In this document: positions 11,740 through 21,268 of the stretch, one piece after another
How positions within the stretch are numbered: the stretch's first letter is position 1
Layout: every line of letters starts with the position of its first letter
Origin: Gymnopilus junonius
Lineage: Eukaryota; Basidiomycota; Agaricomycetes; Agaricales; Galerinaceae
Reading direction: 5' to 3'
Assembly: GCA_015501075.1 (NCBI GenBank)
Contig: JADNYJ010000004.1
Coordinates: 1-64,000 of the forward strand
Length of the DNA stretch: 64,000 bases
The notes under the pieces: generated by a model
The model's database searches: none
What the model was told of the DNA's origin: nothing
The model's input: only the letters and a program-made list of their open reading frames with translations
Position numbers and translations under genes: made by a program

Positions 11740-12650
11740 TACTTCAGAAATAGGCCATCAAAATTTGTTCTCAAGGTTTTCCCCAGTGCGCAATCGAGTT
11801 TTTGAGGGAATTATGAGCTCCGGCTCACTTGGCCTGTATCTCCCAGATGCTGCGTGAAGTGAATAGGAGGGACAGCCTTGGACACTAGCGATGGAAGGCC
11901 TGGATGGGACTCTGGAGCTGCGAAACCTATGTAAATGCGAGGTTGGCTGGTCGCCTATTCCTTTTCTCTGAATTTGGGTACGCCTTCTTGGTCAATGCTT
12001 CCTTCATTAACACGCTGACACGTGCCAGAACTGTATGGGGTTCTATGACGACTCTCGAAATCAAGGTCGTATGCTCGCCGAAGGAAACTCAGCATGCGAT
12101 ACAAAGCTGCTGAGTATGCAACTGGGACGTAGCCACGTCGACGTTGTGTGGCCGAATATAGTTGTTCTTGTATGACCTGGTAAGGCATTTATTCTGGTCA
12201 TGACTTTCAGACCATTTTTTCTGGTTTACAGATCGATGATATCAGTAAGAAGTACTCAGATGTGTTCGTCGCAGCGGTTGACCCTCTCTATGTACGCGCA
12301 ACGAATGACCACAAAAACTTGCCTCGTAAACGCGACGCGACGATCACGTGGCTTGTCTCCATCGGCAGAGGAAAGACTAGGGGCCCTTGACAATGACTCT
12401 TTCACTGATATGTGGTCGCCTCTTTTGTTGAAAATTCTTTGATTCAAGCTATATGCAAGCCGCATTTTAACACATTTTCCTGTGTGGACATACACATAGT
12501 GTCGTCGTACTCTCTCGTGTACATGCAACCGATAATCATAGCAAAACTCAAACTTGGATTTCGGGGCTTGATCTCCTATTCATGTACGTCAAGGTTAAGA
12601 CATCATTCGGGGATTACTGGCGTTCGCGTTCACTTCACTTTATTGATCGC
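11740..12650 (+). repeat. Segmental duplication, unit B 5' flank (pairs with 6113-7150)
   Basis: Homologous to the upstream flank of F-box copy 2 over several blocks, including the block with GACGATCACGTGG (12339-12351) and the conserved stretch ending at about 12602. It leads into the truncated F-box fragment at 12652 rather than directly into the intact copy at 13028, so unit B has a rearranged internal structure. Confidence 0.7.
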
Positions 12651-12651
12651 G

Positions 12652-12780
12652 ATGGCCTCAGCTCAACGTCTACAAGACCACCTTGCCTGTTTACTGAGGC
12701 ACATAGTATCCAAGCACAAGCGAAAGCGAATTCGTTTCTAGAGTCTTCCTGTCGAGCTTCGACTACATTGTTTCTCCAAT
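12652..12780 (+). pseudogene. F-box-like family, 5' fragment
   Basis: ATG at 12652 begins MASAQRLQDHLACLLRHIVS, aligned with the N-termini of copies 2 and 3. A TAG interrupts the frame at 12739-12741, where intact copies read through CAG. Recognisable homology continues to the F-box start (TGTCGAGCTTCGACTACATT) and stops at about 12775. The rest of the gene is missing. About 250 bp later the intact copy 3 begins, so a partial tandem copy was left behind. Confidence 0.75.
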
Positions 12781-13027
12781 TCCGGAATCCAAATACACAC
12801 TGAACAACTTTAAGCTGCCATTGAAATCGAGCTGTTGGCTTCCGATGCATGAACTCCTGCCGTCCATAAGGGGTCAATAACTAGTGGTTTCCCAATGAAG
12901 GAATGACCGACCGATGGGCGTCCTATCAACTTACGGGATATGGTATATCTCCTATTTACAAGACAGAATTTGAAACATCATTTACAGGTCATCGGTGTTC
13001 ACATCTCCTTCGCTTTTATCGATCACA

Positions 13028-14057
13028 ATGTCATCAACTCACCCTCTACACAAACGCCTTGTGCTTTTACTGAAGCGGACTATATCCAGGTGCAAGTGGA
13101 AGCGGAAGCGAGTTCGTTTCCAAAGCCTTCATGTCGAACTCCAACTTCATTGTTTCTCGTTTATGACTCTCGACACACTCATCGTGTCTTGCGCAGTCTG
13201 CTGGGACTGGCGTCGACTCGTCCCCTTGGCCAACATTTACCTTCCTCGTCGCCGCTTTTTCGACTTGTATTGGCACATCATCAATAATCCCAAGCCAGAC
13301 AAAAAAGCCCAGGCGTATTATCGAAAAAAACTCAATCATCGTTTCAACAGGGTCGCATATATGAACCGTATACTGAGGCAGTACCCCTTCATTCCGGAAG
13401 AATTTGGTATTTGGGTTCTGGAATGGCCAGCGAGGCTTGTGGTGAATGGCATTTGGCCAGGCTTGCCTTTCACGAGGTGCTATCTCGACACGACGGCGAC
13501 TGGCGGCTCATCTCGCAAATATGGATTCAATTTTATTGCGCGTAAATCGCCAGAGGTCGCAAATGTCCAACTTGACCCAGAACATCCACCCGATAATTGG
13601 ACACCATCTCTACATATTTGGGATACAACTTGGGTCAGGCTTCAAGTTCCTTGGCGCCTCCATCCCGTTAGATACCGGGGCTTGGACGACGATGTGACTT
13701 TGGTAAGCGCACTTGTCTGTATAAATAAAAATGTTTTTCTGACAGATCGTCTTCATTTACCAGTGGAATTGTGATACTTGGTTGGTCATTGACCAAGAGT
13801 CTTGTTATTTCGGCAAAGTTATGCAACTTTGCGATGACGGATCACCGTGTCTAGACGAAGATGACGTGGTAGATACCTTGCCTGACTGGATTGATTACCT
13901 CAAGTTGCAGTGGGATGGGACAGCACCATGTCAAAAGGAGTCGCGCGGTACTATCATCCCTTGTTTTACTCTTGACCTCCCACTTATTACGGTACCTGGT
14001 GGAGACGGAGTGGGGATGGTGGTCGAAAGACTTGGATGGAATTGTTATCCGTTTTAA
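13028..14057 (+). CDS. F-box-like family protein, copy 3
   Basis: Exon 1 is 13028-13702 and exon 2 is about 13764-14057, giving about 322 aa with a 61-nt intron (alternative acceptor 18 nt earlier, also in phase). It starts MSSTHPLHKRLVLLLKR. The basic stretch before the F-box (KWKRKRVRF) is longer than in copy 2. F-box-like domain: FQSLHVELQLHCFSFMTLDT. It is followed by the family block IWVLEWPARLVVNGIWPGLP and TTATGGSSRKYGFNF. Exon 2 reads NCDTWLVIDQESCYFGK and ends ERLGWNCYPF. Copies 2 and 3 are nearly identical through the middle, including the intron (TTGTCTGTATAAATAAAAAT). The reading frame is intact, so the gene is probably functional. The biochemical role is inferred from the F-box only. 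Confidence 0.8.
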
Positions 14058-14530
14058 GACGCGCATTAAACAACTTTGTTGCAATTGAACCTTATCACTT
14101 GTAAGCTCTTAGTGCATAGAACTCCTAGCGTGGGGGAGACTTCAGACTGTTCTGTAGAACGCGGAATATGATCGTTTCGACAACTTCTTGCAGATAATTA
14201 CGAAATAGACTAGAGACACGACGTTGGCGCAGGAATTTGGAAATGGGTTATGTAAAATGGAACCTTGCATGCTTGTCAGCAGCACAGTGAGGTCTTTAAG
14301 GCAACTTTAAGGTACTCCGGTATGAATAGGTCCTGGTGCTGAACTATCCGTGTTAAGTGCTCATTTTCAAGGGCAGAAGAGAATGATCCTAAGAGAGAGA
14401 GCTAATCAATGCATCAACAATACATGTAGAGTGCAAGCGGGGACCCGTGAGTGTGCGTGTGACGGCCTCGTGACCTTGTCTGACTCGTCTCAACCACCTG
14501 CAATGTTGGCCCCACCGGCCTCCAGATCAT
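14058..14530. other. Intergenic, no gene seen
   Basis: No coding frame or repeat of note. Presumably the 3' flank of F-box copy 3. Confidence 0.45.
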
Positions 14531-15588
14531 TCTCTTCAGGTCGTTTATATCCCCTCCCTTATCGCCGCACTTGCCAAACTAGACATTAAGGTCCAGTCGA
14601 GGATCTGCTTAGGGCCATACATGACGAAGACGAAGCTAGGCGCTCCGAATTGAACAATAGAGCAATCCAACAACGGCGCGCAGCACTGTCTAAGTGTAAG
14701 TTAACCCTTGATCTCTTGCTCACTGTCTGACAACAACCCTATCCGATGTTTCCAGTTGCTCTTCAACCACCCGAGGCAGGTGTCGGCCTCAACATCACCA
14801 CCGTCTCCGAGTTTGTGCCCAATCCTCCAAAGCCTACCAATCCCGATCCATTGGCGAAGGAACGTCGCCATCGTATCATTGAACTCACCAAACAAGCCTT
14901 CCCCAATGACAATGTTCCAGACCCATTCATAGTAACGTGGCTTGGTTTATTGGGGGATGTCGCAGTCGATAACCTTTCCTTCATTAGCACCTCAAGTAGT
15001 GCGGTGGCAAGCGCACCATGCATGTTCGAAAATCAACCTCGGACAGTTTTCAAGAACATCTGGTTCCTCCAGGACACCGGTGCGCAAACCTCCTTCTTCC
15101 TACCAGTCAGCTCGATGCCGACAATCAAACCGAAGGCAATGCCGTGAAGGAAATCAGGTGCGATGCTCTTCCGCTCATGTCTTGCTCGCTGCTTTCGCTC
15201 ATTGTATAACCAGGTTCCCAAATGTAAAGCAGACCATAAGCTCGTTCATTCACTTCCTTCCTGAGCTCCCCAACAGTGTGACGTTCATTATCCTCGGCCA
15301 GCATGTCAGTCCATGTCTGATCTCTCACTATTTAAAATGAAAATGCTAATCCACCGTGCTTGTCATCTGTAGGCTCTTCTTAACCGTCTTCAATACAGGG
15401 TTCAACCCGTGTTAGTTAATTCTCGACTACAGCAGCTATTCCCACAGGCGTACGGTCAAATCGAGTGAGCCCTCACACACACCTTTTCCTATTCCGAGCC
15501 TCAGTTAACGCACTACAGACTGACGGCCTGGTGCGATCCAGTAGATGACAAAGTTGTCTTCTTCTACGCTCGTGCAGCCTGTCTGTAG
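14531..15588 (+). pseudogene. Retropepsin-like aspartic protease domain protein, degraded
   Basis: A spliced gene remnant. A first segment with RAIHDEDEARRSELNNRAIQ ends near 14698 at a GTAAGT donor. After an intron, 14757 onward encodes about 115 residues leading to FLQDTGAQTSFF, the catalytic D-T-G-A signature of retropepsin-type aspartic proteases. Just after this motif the frame shifts twice within about 150 nt (pieces SQLDADNQTEGNAVKEIRC, then FAHCITRFPNVKQTISSF) with no room for introns. Later exons carry VTFIILGQH, ALLNRLQYRVQPVLVNSR and the C-terminal WCDPVDDKVVFFYARAACL before TAG at 15586-15588. No reverse transcriptase or LTR is nearby, so it looks like a host gene with a retropepsin-like domain that has decayed, not a retrotransposon remnant. 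Confidence 0.6.
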
Positions 15589-16006
15589 CCCAAACCGCAA
15601 CAGTGATAGGAAAGAGGCAGTTCAATATACTTTCGAAACAAGTTCCTTCACAATACCTTTTTCTCGTGAACTGGAATTCGAAGCAGGACGTTGGTAAACT
15701 TGGGGTGGGCTATTGTGCTGAGAAACTACTTGAATCAATCGAATAACTAATGCTTTATGCCTGGAAAAGGCTGAATGGAATTACGTATTTAAAGGTGGAT
15801 GTATTAAAGACTGCAAAATCAGCACACCCGCCTCTGCCATTGCAATTTAAAATACTCAATTCAGTCGGGAACGTCATCCATCCTCCTAGTCCATGAGTCT
15901 CCCCGCTGGGTGCCTAGCACTGGGATTTACTGTACTCCAAATTTCGGCAAACAAAATATACAGGACTGCGCTCGAAGACTAGTGCGAACCCAACAGCTAA
16001 GGTCAT
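15589..16006. other. Intergenic, no gene seen
   Basis: Nothing recognisable between the protease pseudogene and the minus-strand F-box fragment. Confidence 0.45.
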
Positions 16007-16692
16007 TTACTTCATATCAATCGAAAGCTGGAAAAGAACCTCAATAACGGTGGTCACTGAGCAGTTCAAATGTACCTTGGCTTTCTGAGGGATTGAATCG
16101 CTTGAAAACACATCAAAGAGCCATCCGTATCTTGCATTTCTCATTATCTTTCCATCGTCTTTCCTATGATCTACCCTGACAACTGGAACATCAAGCATAA
16201 AGGAAGGTATGACAGTACCACGAGAATTCCCCCCACAAGGTGGCATCCCATCCCATCGCAGTTCGAGATATTCAATCCAGTCAAAACAATCATCAGCTGT
16301 CTTCACTTCATGTTGTGCAAACCTCTCATCTGTAGTTGGGAAATGACCATTGCGAACTTCCAGCACTTTGCCAAACAATGGAGACTTTTTGGAAAAGACC
16401 ATCCAAATATTACAGTCCCACTAACAAAGTGAGACAGCTTGTCAGAGAGTGAAGAAAAAAGATTTCTAAGTGAATAGAATAAATTTCCTCACTAAAGTCA
16501 CATCGTCCTCGAAACTGCGATATTGGACAGGAGGTATTTGACCCGGAACATAAAGTTCGAGCCAACGCGTCTGCCAAATGCACAGAGATGGCACGTTTGC
16601 ATGACATCGGCATTTTTCACTATGTGTGACAGTTCCGTCATGAATCTCCGGTTGTATTTCCGCCACATAGTTTGCACCATATTTCCTAGATG
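16007..16692 (-). pseudogene. F-box-like family, 3' part of a copy cut by a repeat (copy 4)
   Basis: Exon 2 (16007-16420) reads from WDCNIWMVF through LFGKVLEV and WIEYLELRWDGMPPCGGNSR to a stop at 16007. The intron is 16421-16492. The retained part of exon 1 runs from 16493 to about 16692 and carries SRKYGANYVAEIQPEI and SFEDDVTLV, which match the other copies. The F-box and the whole N-terminal half are absent. The sequence switches at about 16692 into a 364-bp repeat also found at 38096-38459. The remaining frame is open, so truncation rather than point mutation inactivated it. Confidence 0.75.
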
Positions 16693-17056
16693 TTTGCACT
16701 GGAACATTTCCATCTCCTGTCAATTTCGTGTTTCTATGGTCATATACGAGAAACGGTGCAGTTGTCGTGTCGGACCAAGCCGTCGGAGGGTCTGGCGTTG
16801 CAGGTACGCTTACACCTGCACCAAGTCATTCAGCTTTGAGAAATGAGTATGAAACGAGCTGGGAATTGGTGCTCGAACCATTTACATACCATGGCCGTAC
16901 CACCGTCCCCTCCTCTGTTGGATACGAGCCACGAGTAGACCTTTTTTTTAATGTAATATAGACGCGATTTCATCAATGAAGAGAGACTGACGTAACGCAC
17001 ACGTGAGATACAGAAAAGTAACCCAGTAACGAAAGGAAGACATACCCATATACCCA
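16693..17056 (-). repeat. 364-bp repeat, copy 1 (inverted relative to 38096-38459)
   Basis: The reverse complement of this segment matches 38096-38459 almost base for base, from TGGGTATATGGGTATG to GTGCAAA. Both copies keep an open frame on the strand opposite to the repeat's top strand that reads SDQAVGGSGVAG, LTPAPSHSALRNEYE and SWEL(V/A)LEPFTYHGR. The conservation of this frame suggests it was coding in the source element. No terminal inverted repeats or target duplication were seen. It may be part of a larger dispersed element or of a captured exon. Confidence 0.75.
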
Positions 17057-17221
17057 TTGGGGCAGGCCGTTCTGCCTCGGACCTGGGAAGCTGGAACTCG
17101 GAGACGCTCGAGCAGCCACGCAGTGTAGCGTTGCGGGCAAAGTTTGTGATATTCCGAGGGGAGGACGCGCTGGCATACAGAACATGCACAGCCGCTGATG
17201 CAATCTAATCTAATCTAACTA

Positions 17222-18263
17222 GCTATCTGTGACGCTGTCCGAGGAGCCCGATCTCACTGTCACATCGGCCTCTGTCATTCATTCCCAATTCGTAAGAGGA
17301 GTTTTTGCAAAAGCCGAGACAGACATCGCGCTCTTCGTAGACCAACACACTGTTGACCCGGCGTCGTTTTCTTCCGCACTTGAAGCTCCAATTGGAGGTG
17401 GAGGTGGCTTGAGGAGGTGGCTTGAGTAATTGTACAGGAAATGCGGAGCATGTCTTCTTGCCTTTCTTTGGCGGACCCGACGATCGACTTGCGCTGGAGT
17501 TTGTAGTGCAGCTGTGTGCTAGCCCGACGATGAGAGGGACTGTGGTGAGGATTACCAAGTCGGAGGGAGTTGAGATCCCTGGAAGGACTGAAGATCTGAA
17601 CCTGCTGGTGCATTTGGGTATGAACGGCGAGGAAGGGAGGGACGTGGAGGATTTGAATATGCTCACAGTTGGATCGGTATGTGATAATTACTTTTCTTCT
17701 TCGTAAATGACACAAATCTGAGTGCCATCCCCATTACTCTTTAGCGTTTCCCTGATACAGACTATGGTAGTCACACACCAGAGATCCGTCGACTATCTGA
17801 AACGGCGGATAACCTTATCTGGGCACGTTATGCTTCGCCAATCACCACTACAGTAAATCCTGACAGTAAACTGGAAGGATCTGCTACAGCCTCATTATCG
17901 TCGTCGTATTATTCGCTCCCCTCCGCACCTTCAAGAATTATGTTCAAAACGCTCTCAACGCCTACACCTCTTCAGGCAGCCCTCCAAGCTGCATCCGATG
18001 CTGCTCATTCGGCGTCCTCTTCTTCAGGTTCGCCTTATCTCACAGAGGCTGCAGAGAGCATGCTGGTCATTGTGACTGGCCGTTCGAGGCGGTTGGCGGT
18101 GGAGAATCACCATAAGGAGTTGAAGCAGCTGATGGAGGAGCATGGGAGTGTAAGCTCAGAAGTGAGGCAGACGATGGGCGATGTGGCTTCTGCGTTTGTG
18201 GCTGCTGGTGTTGGATCTGGGATCATTGTGGTGCAGGCAGCCGAAGGTAGAGGAGCTCGATGA
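17222..18263 (+). pseudogene. K+/H+ antiporter (Kha1/CPA2-type), 5'-truncated C-terminal fragment
   Basis: The segment encodes the cytosolic C-terminus of a fungal Kha1-type cation/proton antiporter. Diagnostic pieces are SVIHSQFVRGVFAKAETD, then HVFLPFFGGPDDRLALEF (the GGPDDR motif of CPA2/CHX antiporter tails), ESMLVIVTGRSRR and QTMGDVASAFVAAG. A 40-nt candidate intron in a GGT/GGA-rich stretch (about 17390-17430) or a frameshift links the first two pieces. A 70-nt intron (donor about 17676, acceptor 17744) links the next. The N-terminal ion-transport membrane domain, normally about 450 residues, is absent upstream. The homology begins at about 17222, close to the 364-bp repeat. Without the channel domain it cannot transport ions, so it is called a gene fragment. 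Confidence 0.75.
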
Positions 18264-18586
18264 TACTCTGATACCATTGGTTTAATCCAGTGGATCCCTC
18301 TTCCTCTTTGCGAGTTCTCGTTCTTGCGGGCGGTTGCAGTCACGTTGGGTACCACGCTTTACTTTGATGATAAGCCTGTGTTGTTGTCATCCTCCTGGTT
18401 AACTTGTGTATGTGTAGAACTTGTACTATGCTTCCCATTGGTAGATTATTAACCTATTAATTTATATCATGTTTTCCGCAGCTACGGCGACGGGCATCCT
18501 GCTGTGATCGTAGTAACAATGCGGACGCGCTAAAAATCAGAATCCCAGCAAACAAGATATGAAGCGATGAGTGTTTCGACGCAGTG

Positions 18587-18682
18587 GTGTCTTGACCCTC
18601 TTGACCCAGTCAAAAAAGTCAAACCCATCACCAGGTCAGACCTTCTTTGACTTAGCCCTAGGTCAACGGGGTCAAAGATCAC
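18587..18682. repeat. Short palindromic TTGACC-rich element
   Basis: The two ends are imperfect inverted repeats: GTGTCTTGACCCTCTTGACC at the left, and the right end read in reverse is GTGATCTTTGACCCCGTTGACC. The whole can fold into a hairpin. A second, related palindrome lies at 19321-19395. They resemble tiny foldback or MITE-like elements; no target duplication was identified. Confidence 0.5.
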
Positions 18683-18879
18683 ATGTACCTCCGACGACTG
18701 CCTCAGCCGCGACAGCATTAATTTGAGAAGGCAAATGGGATAGAAAGATATTTTACTGCACGTCGTGTTACGAACAACTTCGTTTTTTCAAAAAGATAGT
18801 AATATAGATAGAGACCGTCAATGAGATTTTATTCCCCCTCTCGCCTTGTCACTACTCTTGTTATGACTGGGTCAGCACT

Positions 18880-19108
18880 CTCAGGAATCTCAACAACCTT
18901 CAAGCTATCCGACAACGACTACTCGCAGAACCTCGAAGACACAGATCCCACTTTCGCAGTTGTTCAACTTCACCCTTCCTCTTGAACTGGGATTGGAGTT
19001 TTATTGGCCAGGGGGTAAAAAGAAACTTGAGGAGCTATTAGCCCATGAAGCCACATTTGCGAGAGATGGACCAAGCGTGTTCATCAACAGCCGCAACCTC
19101 TGCTGCCG
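18880..19108 (+). pseudogene. Unknown conserved-looking exon fragment with a frameshift
   Basis: Two frames meet at about 18958. The first reads FKLSDNDYSQNLEDTDPTF. The second reads FNFTLPLELGLEFYWPGG, then LLAHEATFARDGPSVFINSR, and ends at a possible donor at 19111. A one-base shift would fuse them. The composition is coding-like, but I do not recognise the family. It is probably a remnant. Confidence 0.35.
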
Positions 19109-19320
19109 TGTAAGCAATCCACTGTTCATACTCATGTCTTGATATCTTGCGTGTATCCTTATTCAGTATTGATATATTGGTATCTATCTTGAAGAAATGC
19201 TTAACACTTTGAATTTTAAAGGCTGTAATGTAGTATAATACAGCAGAGAGCACTTGACATTGGCGGACGAGAGGACATGATCAGCCGGCTTCACGGAACC
19301 AAAGATACCCGGTTTCCCAT

Positions 19321-19395
19321 GACCCTGTTTGACCAGTCAGTCCAGTTTGACCTAAAATGGGTCAGACCCCGGACTGACCGGTCAAGACCCGGGTC
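19321..19395. repeat. Short palindromic TTGACC-rich element, second copy
   Basis: The left arm GACCCTGTTTGACCAGTCAG and the right arm read in reverse, GACCCGGGTCTTGACCGGTC, form an imperfect palindrome. It is related in motif content to 18587-18682, and both lie near a TGTTTCGACG sequence. Confidence 0.5.
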
Positions 19396-19722
19396 ATTGA
19401 CAACGCTGTTTCGACGGTCATGAAAGAGAAGCAGAGGATTCGGAGCCCAGTAGGGAGGTCTTGGAAAGGAAATCGTCTCGGTTTAAGTTTCAGCAAGGTG
19501 CGCTAGTCTTTAGACGAACAAAGACTTCAGGGAGATAACTGCTGGGTTTGGGCTGGGTCCAACACATAATCTTAGACAGTACGTTGATAATGTCTTATAA
19601 CTCAGCAATAGGGCGCGGATTGTCGAGCCAATTTTTCAAGAATGTCGGCCTGAATCAATACAATAATTTTCTCATCTCTAATAAATCAAAACCAAAGTAG
19701 GGGGAAATGATCATGCAATGGG

Positions 19723-21031
19723 CTAGTCGAAGAACATTCCACCGTTGATAGAAATCTGGTTCAAATGAGCTTTCAATAGCCTTGCTTTTCCATATGTAGG
19801 CAATCAACTTACGCTTTGACCTTTTAACGGCTTCCGTCAACAGTGATCATGGGTAATGATTCAGTAATGAGGGTTCCATACCTGTGACCATCGCAGCGTC
19901 CTTCGAAACCAAATAGGATACAAGACCTGCAATTTCGTCTGGGGTCGTGTCTCGACCAAGTGGAAACGACGACCCGCCGCTCTGACACGTATAAGTTAAG
20001 AATGCGACTTATTCAAGATATTTGGAAAGGTGTACGTACCTCAGATATATTTAACTCCTTCTGTACACCTCTTTCTTTAACAGTTTGGCGGATATCCTCG
20101 ACTTGGATTCAACATTTTGTCAGTGAAGATATGATGTGAAGTGGCGAAGGTGCTGACTCATAAGAGTGTCGACCGCTCCTAAATATCAAACAGTGAAAAG
20201 TTAGGATTAGTTTGTTAGACTAGAGGGTCGAAAAACGTCACCTGGAGCATAGGCGTTGACTGTAATCTTGTACTTAGCTAATTCAATGGCTGCAACAACC
20301 GTGTTATTTGATTGATACCCGGAGCTGGTAGCTAACTACACATACCTGCTGCTTGGGTCAGACCTCGTACTGCAAATTTAGTAGAACTGTATCCGCTAAG
20401 CATGGGGGTGGCTAAGTCGTATTGGGTTCGAGATTTGATTTGAGAAAGGAAACTAGCCGAAATTGATACCTTGCTTTCCGGCTACGGATGAAGCGCCGAC
20501 GATCCTACCGCCCTTGCCTTGCTTAATCATTTAAAGCCCTGCGTACTTGTAGCAAAAGAATACACCGTCGACGTTAACTGCAAACAATCTATGGAAATCC
20601 TCGGCCGTTGCCAACACAGTCAGTAACTAATATCGCAGAGGAGAACACATAGGACTCACTTTCTAGGAAAGGCTTCGTTATACATATTCCGGCGTTTGCG
20701 ACCATCTATGCGGTTAGGTGGTGGTGGCGTAAGTTATCGGGTTGACTTGTCTTATCACTCAATCTTCAATTGCACTTACGACATCAAGGGTCCCCATTTG
20801 GTCCACCACGGCGCTAATCATCGATTCCACCTCCTTCTCCACAGATACATTTGCTATGAAAATCGAAGATGCTTTCCCAAGCTCCATGATTTCGGCACGC
20901 AACCTTTCCAACTCGTTCTGCTGTGATACAAGGTCATTGATGGCAACGTCGTATCCGTCCTTCGCCAGTCGTAATGCTATTGCTCGTCCTATGCCACGCG
21001 AGGCCCCGGTAACCAATGCTGCGCCAGTCAT
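19723..21031 (-). pseudogene. Short-chain dehydrogenase/reductase, paralogue B with internal stop
   Basis: Tandem paralogue of the intact SDR at 21269-22568 with the same intron layout. Exon 1 (from ATG 21031) encodes the Rossmann nucleotide-binding motif [17 protein letters not shown]. Later exons give VANAGICITKPFLE, FAVNVDGVFFCYKYAGL and GRIVGASSVAGKQG, and the last exon ends SINGGMFFD with a stop at 19723-19725. At 20531-20533 the minus strand reads TAA where the paralogue has CAA (Gln, in GLQMIKQGKGG). This stop falls before the catalytic Tyr-Lys pair, so a translated product would lack the active site. The rest of the gene is well preserved, which points to recent inactivation (or stop readthrough, or an assembly error). 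Confidence 0.75.
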
Positions 21032-21268
21032 AATGAACGGTACGAGTCAGAACAAGGACAGAGGGGCGATCAAACAATCAAGCTCAAGGTTGACCAGTGC
21101 CACTACTGGTGAGTATTTTATAGTACCCGTGAGAAGCTACTGAGAGCCACGGCCACGGGGTCAAATCTCAGCCCTTTGTGATGCGTTCCAGCAGGGTACA
21201 TAACGGGGACTGTAAATCACCCAATTCAAATAAAATTAAGGTAGCAGAGAAGATGGCCGTACAGTCGA

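Noticed and set aside
17223..17715. Minus-strand frames of about 147 codons
   Set aside because: Antisense to the Kha1-like GGPDDR segment, which is the convincing coding strand.
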